Made by a program: the position numbers and the translations under genes. From Lachnospiraceae bacterium (GTDB taxonomy: Bacteria > Bacillota > Clostridia > Lachnospirales > Lachnospiraceae): a DNA stretch of 64,000 nucleotides. Shown here one piece after another: positions 53,317-61,776 of the stretch. The stretch spans positions 1 through 64,000 of the forward strand of contig CABJBM010000017.1 in the NCBI GenBank assembly GCA_902363835.1, read 5' to 3'. Every line of letters starts with the position of its first letter. The first letter of the stretch is position 1. The notes beneath the pieces are model-generated. The model ran no database searches. It was not told where the DNA came from and was given only the letters and a program-made list of their open reading frames with translations.

Positions 53317-53697
53317 TTAGCCTTTAATAATCGTACGAAGCCTGCTTATCTCACTGTTGAAAGCATTTATCTCATATTGGTACTGAAGGGTAGTTCTCGC
53401 CAGTTCCACATTCTCCACATCCGTATTGACGTTGTTCCCATCCATTCTGGCTGATTCATCATGAGTATTTTTGACAAAGTATCTGGAACCTCTGATAATA
53501 TCACTGATATCCCCAGAAGTGCCCTCTCTTCCTGCCATCAGACGCCTGCGGAACTCATCTTCAAAAGTTACATATTGGGCTTTATATCCAGGAGTGTCCC
53601 CATTGGCAATGTTGTTCATGGTTATCCGCTGCTTTGACCACAGATAATCCAAGGTTTTCTCCGCCATGGAAATGTTGTTTCCAAATATTGAATTCAT
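53317..53697 (-). CDS. flgB: Proximal rod protein FlgB
   Basis: A 126-residue FlgB with TMNNIANGDTPGYKAQYVTFE at the front and NVELARTTLQYQYEINAFNSE near the end, the two halves of the rod coiled coil. It is the first gene of the large operon, 128 bases after the predicted transcription start. The ribosome site is GAGGA. Confidence 0.94.
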   Translation of the reverse strand: MNSIFGNNISMAEKTLDYLWSKQRITMNNIANGDTPGYKAQYVTFEDEFRRRLMAGREGTSGDISDIIRGSRYFVKNTHDESARMDGNNVNTDVENVELARTTLQYQYEINAFNSEISRLRTIIKG

Positions 53698-53719
53698 GTA
53701 CTATTCCTCACTTTTATCA

Positions 53720-53741
53720 CTTCCGGCAAAACGCCTGGAAC
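53720..53741 (-). promoter_or_regulatory. Hairpin in the flgB leader
   Basis: On the minus strand TTCCAGGC-GTTTT-GCCGGAA forms a short stem with a single unpaired A, about 25 bases before the flgB start. No T-tract follows. It may affect translation or mRNA stability; no known riboswitch pattern is recognised. Confidence 0.35.
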
Positions 53742-53831
53742 GTGTATTATAGCTGTATGATAACCGGATAATAGTTAAATATCGACAGCCTTTTCCCAAA
53801 AACGATTTTTTTTTGTAATTTTTTCTACCTT

Positions 53832-53860
53832 ATTTTACATTTTATTACATACAATGTCAA
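53832..53860 (-). promoter_or_regulatory. Sigma-A promoter of the flgB (fla/che) operon
   Basis: On the minus strand TTGACA (53860-53855), a 17-base spacer and TAAAAT (53837-53832). The match is 6 of 6 and 5 of 6. Transcription would start near 53825, giving a leader of about 128 bases. A GTCGATAT box at 53786-53779, SigD-like but without a -35, lies downstream. Confidence 0.75.
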
Positions 53861-54671
53861 GAAAGTTCTGCCACTATAAAGGGGATTCTTAGGCCATTTT
53901 AAGCAGTAACCCCCGTTGACCCTTGATTTATCTCACTTTTTCTGGGAAATGAGTGTAAATTATTTCCAGTCAGGGGGGAAATATTGGGGGACTTTTAGTC
54001 CTTTTTAAGCTCTATTAGCTGTTTTTTATTGTCCTGTTCTATAATATTCGTTGACTTTCCATGTTTTTTCGTTATATTTCTTCTTATTTCAATTAATTTG
54101 TTACTGACGCTGTAACTTTTTGCAAAAAATGGCGAATTTTGTTGATTGGTGTCTTTTTCCATTATACATTTAAGGTGGGGGTTTGTAAAGAAGATAGAAA
54201 AGGGGGAAAATTATAACTCGATACGTTATTATCTGAGACCTCACTTTGAGAGATTTTTTCTAAAAAATCCGGCTGACAAGAATATTTGCTGCGTTTAATA
54301 TACAATGATATGCAAAATTATTAAGCAAATACATAGGATAAATAGTTTATACCAAGCCCAATCCCTCTTCCGCAATGATCTACTAATTAGCTCTAGTTTT
54401 TCTAGAGTCACAAAGATGGGTAAGATATCTCATAGATGAACTTTTTCATCCTTATATCATGTATCTTTAAGCAGCAGAGTTCCTATTACGTATTACAAAG
54501 TCATCATGATTATCTATTAAATGCTCTTCTGCCACATTATTTACTATCGACTTTCTTTTAATTGTATATACTTGTTTTAGCATCTTTTAATACTTAAAAG
54601 TATCAAAACGAATAACTAAAGATGAATCAAAAATATACGTATTGTCCTCTACTCCCACTGATAATATAAAA
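53861..54671. other. 810-base AT-rich region with no gene
   Basis: Between the operon promoter and the terminator of the sugar cluster I find no coding frame, tRNA or known riboswitch. There is a CTCTAG-TTTTT-CTAGAG hairpin (54391-54407) and a G-rich patch near 53974-53991. It could hold distant operator sites for flagellar control or a small RNA, but nothing can be shown. Confidence 0.5.
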
Positions 54672-54703
54672 GCCGGATGAGATATTAAGCAATCTCATCC
54701 GGC
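54660..54703 (-). terminator. Rho-independent terminator of the sugar cluster
   Basis: On the minus strand GCCGGATGAGAT and ATCTCATCCGGC (54703-54672) form a perfect 12-bp stem with an 8-base loop, followed by TTTTATATTAT. It lies about 110 bases after the last gene of the cluster. Confidence 0.9.
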
Positions 54704-54810
54704 GGTGGCCCTGATAACAAATTAGCTAAGATTTCCGTATGGTTACTGGTAAAGAAAAAATAAATAGCAAATAAAAGTAAATCTTTAAATTTATATTAAT
54801 AAACAGTTAT

Positions 54811-55662
54811 TTATTTGATATTTGCTGCTATGGCAATGCTAAGAGAATCTCCAATTGGTATCATCATTAATGGTTTCCCTATATACTTTTCAAAATCATA
54901 CACTGCTGTTTTTACATTAGGATAGTCTTGTGCAAAAAAATCATGTATCAAAATAATGCTTTCCGGAACCATTTTATCCCAGAAAAATTTTAATCCTTCC
55001 AGTGTCGGCTGATACAAATCAAGATCCAGATTCACAAAACAAAATCTGTCTTTAATCCCTTTTCCTGTTTCAGGAAAATAGCCTTTTCGAATAACACATT
55101 TTTCCGGATGACTCATTTTACTCATAACTAACTCTTCAGAAGTTGCGCTGTAATGTCCTCTCTCGGCTACCGATCTTTCTCTTTGATTGTCAATCTCTAC
55201 ATCTGTTACTGGAAAACCTTCAAAGGTGTCAAAGAGATAAAGTATTCTATCAGGAAAATGCTGGTTAAGAACAGCCGCAAAATCTCCCCTGAAAACACCT
55301 GCTTCAGCAATATTTCCTTGGATATTCCGATTGTATATAAGATTGGCATAATCCTTAAGCCAGTTAACTCTTGCCTGTACATGAGGAACAGGCAGGACCT
55401 CTATTTTTGATTTATCATCCCCAAGTATTTCTTCCAATTGGCACCTTACCTCATTGGCAAAAGCATTGGCAATAACCACCTTATCAAAACAAAGATCCTT
55501 AATTGTTTCGGGCCCCATTACCGGAATACCTTCTAATATTGTTCCATGCTTGTTTTTATCATTATCAATAAAACAAACAACTTCATTTTCTTCAGAAATC
55601 TTTAAAAACTCGTTACAATACCTTTTCCCCAAAACACCTGCCCCGAATATCAAAACTTTCAT
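54811..55662 (-). CDS. TylF/MycF-type O-methyltransferase with N-terminal Rossmann-like domain
   Basis: About 283 residues. Residues 1-75 look like a nucleotide-binding Rossmann unit (VLIFGAGVLGKRYCNEFL, VVCFIDNDKNKHGT), as often fused in glycan enzymes. From about 100 on it matches the TylF/macrocin O-methyltransferase family: AEAGVFRGDFAAVLN, LYLFDTFEGFP, FVNLDLDLYQPT and IILIHDFFAQDYP with metal-binding acidic residues. It probably methylates a sugar hydroxyl on the heptose-containing glycan. The start is ATG 55662, 8 bases after GGAGGG. It ends the cluster before a strong terminator. Confidence 0.82.
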   Translation of the reverse strand: MKVLIFGAGVLGKRYCNEFLKISEENEVVCFIDNDKNKHGTILEGIPVMGPETIKDLCFDKVVIANAFANEVRCQLEEILGDDKSKIEVLPVPHVQARVNWLKDYANLIYNRNIQGNIAEAGVFRGDFAAVLNQHFPDRILYLFDTFEGFPVTDVEIDNQRERSVAERGHYSATSEELVMSKMSHPEKCVIRKGYFPETGKGIKDRFCFVNLDLDLYQPTLEGLKFFWDKMVPESIILIHDFFAQDYPNVKTAVYDFEKYIGKPLMMIPIGDSLSIAIAANIK

Positions 55663-55734
55663 CAAAAACATCCCTCCAAAGTCTGTAATATCACCGGTTA
55701 ATACCTTTGCATTTATTATTCCTTTAGCATCAAT

Positions 55735-55846
55735 TTATGACGGCATCTCTAAAACACCTAGAAGTTTAAGTAGATTATCTCTTTCTCTAGCAGAACCATC
55801 TATTAAATCAATAACAACATCCTTTGTTCCTTTTCATATATGGAGT
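55735..55846 (-). pseudogene. Coding relic after the acyltransferase gene
   Basis: Just after the acyltransferase stop, a different frame reads DKLHI, a TGA, then KGTKDVVIDLIDGSARERD and on to LLKLLGVLEMPS before a stop at 55737-55735. The sequence is coherent and protein-like. One frameshift plus one nonsense change (CGA to TGA would fit) would join it to the upstream frame, so it may be the lost C-terminus of that protein or a separate remnant. Confidence 0.45.
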
Positions 55847-56863
55847 TTATCTAAATATTGGTTTATCCGTACCATATAATACTTTTACCTGGTAATAATC
55901 TGCATATCCAATCCACCGCACCATTTTTTCAGCTCTTGTTGCCACAAAAAAATCCGCACTTGCAAAGAGGCCTCGTTCATCATCTCCTTCTATACCTTCT
56001 TGAATTGTAACGTCCGAATCATGATCTTCATATTGTGACAGGTAATTTATAAGAATACTAGTTTTTCCTGCTTTTACACATTCGGGAATGAGATATAAAA
56101 TAAGCTCTTTATTCGGTCGAGGAACAGAAAAATACTCATCTAACACTTTTTTCCACAGAGGAAAAGGGCTTAACATATCCGGAATGAACAATACAGTTGG
56201 ATGCTCAGTAGCTTTTGTAAATGGTATTACCTTTCCCCAATCTTCTCTGGCTTTGAAAATATGCTTTTTCGTAAACTCTTCAATGGAAAGGTAAAAATCA
56301 TTTTTAAAGCGATTTAAATCATCCAAATGCCAATTCCACCATGCAATTTCCAGCAATTCCTTTCTTTGTTCCTCTTCAAAGCGATACCCTATTATTCTGG
56401 CCGGATTCCCTCCTACAATGGCAAAGGGTGGTACATCTTTTGTCACCATTGATTCCGCCGCAACTACAGCTCCATCATGAATTCTTACACCGCTAATAAT
56501 AGTGGCACCATGACCTATCCAAACATCGTTTCCTACAAAAATAGAACCTTTACGAGGCACTCTGCGTTCAACCTTTGTTTGATCCATAAAAGATACGCTG
56601 CCCTGAATCAATGAGTGGTAATCATGATTTAAATCTACAATAAAGGTTATTCTTTCAGCCAATGAACAGTATTTTCCCAAATGAATGCAATGCACTCCAG
56701 ATTCTAAGTCAAAATTAATACCACTTTGAATCTCTAATCCTACAATATAACTATCTGTATCAAGAGAAATCAATGGAAACGGCTCCCCATCTTGAGAAAG
56801 TTTCGCTTGAAAAGTTGATAATTCCTTAATTTCTTTCGGGTTACAGCTAATGGTATTAATCAT
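55847..56863 (-). CDS. Hexapeptide-repeat acyltransferase with extra C-terminal domain
   Basis: A 338-residue protein. Residues about 60-170 are a left-handed beta-helix acetyltransferase of the Vat/CatB type: GNDVWIGHGATIISGVRI, GAVVAAESMVTKDVPPFAIV and GGNPARIIGYRF. It should acetylate a sugar using acetyl-CoA. The last 120 residues (PTVLFIPDMLSPFPLW, LFASADFFVATR) look like part of another domain, perhaps the C-terminal half of a glycosyltransferase; this is tentative. The frame may be truncated, because coding-like sequence continues in another frame beyond the stop. The start follows AAAGGAAAAG. Confidence 0.75.
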   Translation of the reverse strand: MINTISCNPKEIKELSTFQAKLSQDGEPFPLISLDTDSYIVGLEIQSGINFDLESGVHCIHLGKYCSLAERITFIVDLNHDYHSLIQGSVSFMDQTKVERRVPRKGSIFVGNDVWIGHGATIISGVRIHDGAVVAAESMVTKDVPPFAIVGGNPARIIGYRFEEEQRKELLEIAWWNWHLDDLNRFKNDFYLSIEEFTKKHIFKAREDWGKVIPFTKATEHPTVLFIPDMLSPFPLWKKVLDEYFSVPRPNKELILYLIPECVKAGKTSILINYLSQYEDHDSDVTIQEGIEGDDERGLFASADFFVATRAEKMVRWIGYADYYQVKVLYGTDKPIFR

Positions 56864-56911
56864 CTTATCTTTTCCTTTCCATTATGCCCTTGACCGTAAA
56901 ATAAAAGCTTT

Positions 56912-57107
56912 TTATATTGCATCTATTGAATCTTCCTTTTTATTATCAATTTCCACATCTACTGCCAAGAATCCTTTTTATCGTTGTTCTCTGTCTGCTC
57001 TTGCCACTATCAATAAAATAAACAGCCTCATCTTTTTCATTTATCCAAAAAAATCGGAATACTTTCCATATCGCAGCAATAACATAGCCAATAATCGGCC
57101 TTTCTAC
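56912..57107 (-). pseudogene. Relic of a TylF-type methyltransferase gene
   Basis: Between fkbM and the acyltransferase, about 65 codons read in two frames. The first contains EKDEAVYFIDSGKSR, which parallels ENEVVCFIDNDKNK of the intact TylF-type protein. After a shift of frame, LAVDVEIDNKKEDS parallels PVTDVEIDNQRERS of the same protein. About 100 residues between these segments are missing. It has no start codon or ribosome site of its own. The simplest reading is a decayed and internally deleted paralogue of the gene at 54811-55662. Confidence 0.55.
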
Positions 57108-58204
57108 TTAGATAATACTGCATAACAAACCGTCTCGATCGAAAGATCTGTATAATGCCTAAAATAAAGTAAGTAGTTGGGATTCATCTTCCAGATTAAA
57201 AGGGGAACCTCCACCATATCTTGATCAGAATGGTAAACACAAATCGCAAGTTTAGGATTGTATTTTTGAATAATATGTTCAGCTCCTCGTAATGCCGCGC
57301 GTTCGGCCCCTTCAACGTCCATCTTAATATACGTAACCGGAGCCTCTTTTAATATACTATCAAGAGAATCCACTTCCACACTTATTGTTCCATTATCATC
57401 AACATAAGATGATGGTCCTAATGAACTAGAAAAATTTAATGTTGCTGCTGTATCACTAAGTCCCAACTGATAACAATGAACAAATGGACAGCGCTCAGTT
57501 GACTCCCTTAACAATGAAAAGTTCTTCGGGTCTGGCTCAAAGGAGTGAATTGCCTTGCAAACACCTCCTGGACATTTTTTAACAAAGTTCTCAACTGTAT
57601 CGCCACAAAAGGCTCCCCCATCTACAAATACTTCCTCATGGCTAATAAGGAGCGGAATGTCTTCCGGGTCCGGAAAATATGTACTCTCAATTGGCTGAAC
57701 AATTTCTGACAGCAAATTTGAATTCCTGTACATTCTATAGTTAATAACTGCTTCAAATGTCCTTTTCGACAGATCATCTGCCAGATGATCATATATATAC
57801 CGTATTTTTTCTTCTTGTGACTTATAATATTTAGCAGTATCGCTTCCTTCATTATAAATATCCAGGCAATAAATCTTTTGGGGAGGAATAGGTAAACTCT
57901 TTAATTGTGCTGACATTGCTCCAAAATGGCTGGCTGCTAAAATCAGTACATTATAATGGGAATATATTTTTGAAAGATCATTGGGAGAAATAACTTTATA
58001 GCCAAAGAACTTCCTTCCTTGCTTGTTTGTATCATTATCACATAAATATTCAGGTTTCATGTTCAATTTATTGAAAAAGGGCTCAAGAACCTGTATCTTG
58101 TTCCAGCCGAATAAAACTGTTGGTTTTTTTGATGCATTAATCTCAGATATGATCTGATCTCTAAACTCCTTCTGTTTTAAGGCATATTCATAATGAATTT
58201 CCAT
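57104..58204 (-). CDS. FkbM-family methyltransferase
   Basis: A 366-residue protein with an N-terminal Rossmann-like unit (1-125, PTVLFGWNKIQVLEPF, CDNDTNKQG) and a C-terminal FkbM methyltransferase domain (about 190-350): VFVDGGAFCGDTVENF for SAM binding, SFEPDPKNF and VTYIKMDVEGAERAALRGA. FkbM enzymes O-methylate sugars or polyketides; here the substrate is probably a surface glycan. The N-terminal unit resembles the one on the TylF-type protein. It overlaps the SDR gene by 17 bases. Confidence 0.85.
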   Translation of the reverse strand: MEIHYEYALKQKEFRDQIISEINASKKPTVLFGWNKIQVLEPFFNKLNMKPEYLCDNDTNKQGRKFFGYKVISPNDLSKIYSHYNVLILAASHFGAMSAQLKSLPIPPQKIYCLDIYNEGSDTAKYYKSQEEKIRYIYDHLADDLSKRTFEAVINYRMYRNSNLLSEIVQPIESTYFPDPEDIPLLISHEEVFVDGGAFCGDTVENFVKKCPGGVCKAIHSFEPDPKNFSLLRESTERCPFVHCYQLGLSDTAATLNFSSSLGPSSYVDDNGTISVEVDSLDSILKEAPVTYIKMDVEGAERAALRGAEHIIQKYNPKLAICVYHSDQDMVEVPLLIWKMNPNYLLYFRHYTDLSIETVCYAVLSK

Positions 58205-59087
58205 AAGATCCTCCCTTTTGCAGCCACTCTTTTATAGGAATTTCGGGCTCCCAGCCTAAAAAGTTTCGGCTTTTTTCAATATCCGCATAAAAATCAACTG
58301 AGAACGGGTTGTTATCATTAAATGTAAGCTGTGTAATCAAATCCTTTTTTCCCATTGCCTCCGCTATAAATGTTAAAATATCTGAAACAGGTACGGATAC
58401 TCCGTATCCAATATTTAATATTTCTTCATCCGTTTTCACTTCAACCGCTTTTACAAATGCCCGTGCTACATCCCATACGTGAACAAAGTCATTCCGATTA
58501 CCAGCCCCTTTCAATAATGGAACTTTACCTTCAGAAAGTTCTTTTTTTATGTATGGAATTAAAGAACCTTCTCTTTGACCGGGTCCATATACATAAAAAA
58601 GTCGTAACCAGTTAAAATGGATACCAGACTCCCTACAAAATGCATGAGCAATCATACGAAAAGCATTCTTAGTTGCTTTAAAATGATTCGAGTCATCTAA
58701 CGCCCAGCCTTCATTCACCCTTCCGTGAGGCAATCTGTATTCCCAGCAACTACCAGAAACAATTAACTGGCCAATTTCCAGATAACGGCATAATTTCAAT
58801 ACATTAAATCCATATGTCAAATTTCTTTGAGACATTTCAAAGGAATAGTCTGGAATTCCTTCCCAAGCCAAATGAATACATGCTTTTATTTGACAACCAG
58901 CAAGTACCTGTTTAAGTAATTCCAATTCAGATAAGTTTCCCTTAACAACCTTTTCATTATCGTATGGTTGAAAATCCTCGCCAGGATTCCTACATAGGGA
59001 TATAATTCCATATCCACTTTCATGCAAACATCTTCTGACATGGTTTCCAATAAAGCCGGAAGCTCCTGTAAGCAATATATTTTTCAT
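58188..59087 (-). CDS. NAD-dependent epimerase/dehydratase (SDR) with altered active site
   Basis: A 299-residue extended short-chain dehydrogenase. The cofactor motif is LLTGASGFIGNH (5-16). The catalytic YxxxK reads FKATK (codon TTT for Phe), so the usual tyrosine is missing; the serine region SGSCWEY and the RLFYVYGPGQREGSLIP segment are kept. Relatives act on nucleotide sugars as epimerases, dehydratases or 4-reductases. In this cluster it may tailor GDP-heptose, for example as a reductase acting after the RmlC-like epimerase. Activity needs testing because of the Phe. Confidence 0.75.
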   Translation of the reverse strand: MKNILLTGASGFIGNHVRRCLHESGYGIISLCRNPGEDFQPYDNEKVVKGNLSELELLKQVLAGCQIKACIHLAWEGIPDYSFEMSQRNLTYGFNVLKLCRYLEIGQLIVSGSCWEYRLPHGRVNEGWALDDSNHFKATKNAFRMIAHAFCRESGIHFNWLRLFYVYGPGQREGSLIPYIKKELSEGKVPLLKGAGNRNDFVHVWDVARAFVKAVEVKTDEEILNIGYGVSVPVSDILTFIAEAMGKKDLITQLTFNDNNPFSVDFYADIEKSRNFLGWEPEIPIKEWLQKGGSYGNSL

Positions 59088-59665
59088 TCTTTGTTTTCTC
59101 TCTCTATGATAAAATCAACAACCTGTTGCAGCAAAAGATTATGTATGGATTCTACTATCCCATAGTGTTTGATAGGAACATATATATTCATATCTCCCAG
59201 CTGCCTACTCTGATTATCCAATGTGAAGCCAGATAAGGTCAAAACTTTCATTTCCTTTTTCTTAGCGGTTTGAATTGCATTAATAATATTAGTTGAATTT
59301 CCAGAGCTACTGATAGTGACCAACAAATCATCTTTATTTCCCAGTAATCCGAGAGGATTGGAAAATGTATGTTCATAACCAAAATCATTTCCCATACACG
59401 TAATAAGAGGAGCGTGAAGAAGATTTACCGTACGCATCCTCCCATTTTTCAAAAAATCTGCTGTTGCATGTTCAGCAATAGCACAACTTCCACCATTTCC
59501 TACGAAAAATATTTGCCTAACATTTTCCTTTGCATTTTGGAACAAGTCTAACACATGAGAAAAGGCCATTTCAAAATCCATCGTTTCCATTTCCTCATTC
59601 TTTTTCACAGTATACTCTGTATTTTGCAAAACTTCATAAAACTTCTCCAGGTATTCTTTGTACAT
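59084..59665 (-). CDS. gmhA: Sedoheptulose-7-phosphate isomerase GmhA
   Basis: About 193 residues, SIS-domain phosphoheptose isomerase converting sedoheptulose 7-phosphate to D-glycero-D-manno-heptose 7-phosphate. Motifs: FVGNGGSCAIAEHATADF (54-71) and TISSSGNSTNI for phosphate binding. The start is ATG 59665 behind AGAGGAGG; an in-frame start at 59719 lacks a site. The stop overlaps the SDR start as ATGA. With hddA and gmhB it makes the first three steps of GDP-heptose synthesis. Confidence 0.88.
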   Translation of the reverse strand: MYKEYLEKFYEVLQNTEYTVKKNEEMETMDFEMAFSHVLDLFQNAKENVRQIFFVGNGGSCAIAEHATADFLKNGRMRTVNLLHAPLITCMGNDFGYEHTFSNPLGLLGNKDDLLVTISSSGNSTNIINAIQTAKKKEMKVLTLSGFTLDNQSRQLGDMNIYVPIKHYGIVESIHNLLLQQVVDFIIERENKE

Positions 59666-59726
59666 TGGAAACCTCCTCTTGCATTTTACCTTTGCACTCT
59701 GATAAAATGATCTTTTCAATATACTG

Positions 59727-60746
59727 TTACAGATACACTTGTCGTAGCTTTTCTATGTTTGTATCAATTATATCTGAATCCGCAAAATTCTCTATCAGCT
59801 TACAGTCTTTACATTTTGGAAAGACTTTCCCATTCCTTAGAATACTATTCCTTATAAATTTTAGCCTTTTACCATTCCATATATGATAAAGAGTTTCATT
59901 TCTGATATCTCCGATGACAAGGTCACTTTCATTCCTATCTTGAGTATTACAGCACGCTTCTATAGTTCCATCTGCATTCACTGCCAATAAAAAAAGTGGC
60001 TGAGGGCAATATTCTGTATTTTTATAATCAATTTCATTACCAAAGGTGTCCTGAGTTGTTATCAGTCCTGAATAATCTACGTTTTTAAATACTTCATAAA
60101 TATTATCAATGGAAACGTAATCTGCAATTGGAGCAAATAACTCAAAAAACCTTTCGGTTTGATTATTCAAGGCAAATCGATAGGCCTTAGCAAATACTTC
60201 CGTATTCCTTTCACGACTTTGAGCAAAAAAATATTGAATATTTTCAATAAACTTTTCATAATCAATTGTAATTCCTGCGTATCTTAAGTAATCATCAGCT
60301 GAAATTCCCTGAATATCAAGCAAAACACTATCGATGCCTCCAGACTGCATGATTTTATCAGTTCTTTCAGGTGTCAGAAGTACCCCATTGGAAAATAGTA
60401 TAATTTTTTCAAAATAGCCGCTTTCATTTGCATACTTTATCATATCTTCCAGTCTTGGATTTATTAAAGGCTCACCCAAGCCACACAATTTCAACACTTT
60501 TATTTTTCTATCAAACTGTTTACAGCCATCTACTAATTTCTTAAATATGTTATATTCCATATTCCGAGGAAGAAATTTTTGTTTTTCCTTCTGGCATTTA
60601 TCCAGTGACTGCAAGCAATAGCAGCATCTCAAATTACAAGAAGAACTTATTTCCACATTAATTGTTAAAGGAGTACTAAGCGGCAGAATTTCAGTCAGCT
60701 TTTCCCGACGCTGCTTGCTTCTCCACATTGTCCTTTTTTCTTCCAT
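59727..60746 (-). CDS. Radical SAM protein with C-terminal SPASM-like cysteines (1)
   Basis: A 339-residue radical SAM enzyme. The [4Fe-4S] motif is CNLRCCYC (37-44), followed by KLCGLGEPLINPRLEDMI as the GGE-like SAM-contact motif. The C-terminal part has EACCNT and FPKCKDCKL, fitting an auxiliary cluster of SPASM/Twitch type. Such proteins in glycan clusters catalyse radical sugar chemistry (dehydration, epimerisation) or peptide modification; the substrate is unknown. A basic N-terminus (RSKQRREKL) precedes the domain. It lies between hddA and gmhA. Confidence 0.82.
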   Translation of the reverse strand: MEEKRTMWRSKQRREKLTEILPLSTPLTINVEISSSCNLRCCYCLQSLDKCQKEKQKFLPRNMEYNIFKKLVDGCKQFDRKIKVLKLCGLGEPLINPRLEDMIKYANESGYFEKIILFSNGVLLTPERTDKIMQSGGIDSVLLDIQGISADDYLRYAGITIDYEKFIENIQYFFAQSRERNTEVFAKAYRFALNNQTERFFELFAPIADYVSIDNIYEVFKNVDYSGLITTQDTFGNEIDYKNTEYCPQPLFLLAVNADGTIEACCNTQDRNESDLVIGDIRNETLYHIWNGKRLKFIRNSILRNGKVFPKCKDCKLIENFADSDIIDTNIEKLRQVYL

Positions 60747-60765
60747 ACTTTATTTCCCTTCTCAT

Positions 60766-61755
60766 TTAATCACTAATATAAATAATTCTACTTCCTTGCG
60801 GTTCAAATTTAATTGAAACTTCCTTATAATCCGACAATGCGATCTTAACTTCTGCCTTATGTATTGCTGGTACAAGTAACATTAAAAAGCCACCACCACC
60901 AGCTCCCAAAATTTTACCTCCCAATGCCCCTGCCATAGTGGCCCTTTGATACATATCATCAATTTCAGGATTACTGATTTTGCTGGCTAATTGCTTTTTC
61001 ATTTTCCATGATTCATTAAGCAAAAGACCAATCTCCTCAATATTATTTGAATTCAGCATGCTTTGTACCCGATCCGTTAATTCCACCATTTGATCCAGAA
61101 TTTTCTCACGGGCAGGAATATTCTCTTTCTGCTCTGCAAGTACTGTGGATGATTGACGGGTTACACCCGTATAGAAAAAGAGAAGGCTATCCTCTAATTT
61201 CTTTTTCGTCTCCTTTTGACAGATAATCGGGTCTACAAAAACTGAATCATCTCTGTTAAACTGATAGCGGCTCAGCCCACCATACGCTACGGCATACTGA
61301 TCCTGCTTTCCTATGGGGTTTTTCAAAATGTCAATTTCTATTTGACAGGCTTGTCTAGCTAACTGTTCGGCTGGCACGTATTTCCCTGTAAAAGCATAAA
61401 GCGCGTTCAATACCCCCACAGCAAGAGAGCTTGAAGAAGCAAGTCCAACTCCTACCGATCCCAGGGGAATATCTGCCATATATACAATTTCAATTCCTTT
61501 GCTGATTCCTACAATTTTTAAAGCTTCTCTAATAATATTATGTTCCAGCTTTTCCACATCATCCACAATTTCTGTTTTCCAATAGCTGACGCGTATCAGA
61601 TCATCAAACTTTTTATTTACTGTGATATATGTGTACATATTAATGGCAGTACTGATAACTGCCCCATACCCCAAACTGCTGTTCTCATAATAACCTGCCA
61701 GATCTGTTCCACCGCCAAATAGAGATGCCCTCATAGGTGTTCTTGAAATTATCAT
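60766..61755 (-). CDS. hddA: D-glycero-D-manno-heptose 7-phosphate kinase HddA
   Basis: A 329-residue GHMP kinase. MIISRTPMRASLFGGGTDLA (1-20) and the nucleotide loop GSVGVGLASSSS (99-110) are diagnostic of HddA-type heptose kinases, and GALGGKILGAGGGGF forms the third motif. It makes D-glycero-D-manno-heptose 1,7-bisphosphate (alpha form) for the GDP-heptose pathway known from Gram-positive S-layer glycans. Close relatives act on fucose or mannose, but the presence of gmhA and gmhB supports heptose. Confidence 0.85.
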   Translation of the reverse strand: MIISRTPMRASLFGGGTDLAGYYENSSLGYGAVISTAINMYTYITVNKKFDDLIRVSYWKTEIVDDVEKLEHNIIREALKIVGISKGIEIVYMADIPLGSVGVGLASSSSLAVGVLNALYAFTGKYVPAEQLARQACQIEIDILKNPIGKQDQYAVAYGGLSRYQFNRDDSVFVDPIICQKETKKKLEDSLLFFYTGVTRQSSTVLAEQKENIPAREKILDQMVELTDRVQSMLNSNNIEEIGLLLNESWKMKKQLASKISNPEIDDMYQRATMAGALGGKILGAGGGGFLMLLVPAIHKAEVKIALSDYKEVSIKFEPQGSRIIYISD

Positions 61756-61776
61756 TGGTTTTTACCTCCCCATAAC

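Noticed and set aside
53698..53860. c-di-GMP-I (GEMM) riboswitch in the flgB leader
   Set aside because: No GACGCAAAGCC-type core or paired helices found in the leader; at about 128 bases only one simple hairpin is seen.
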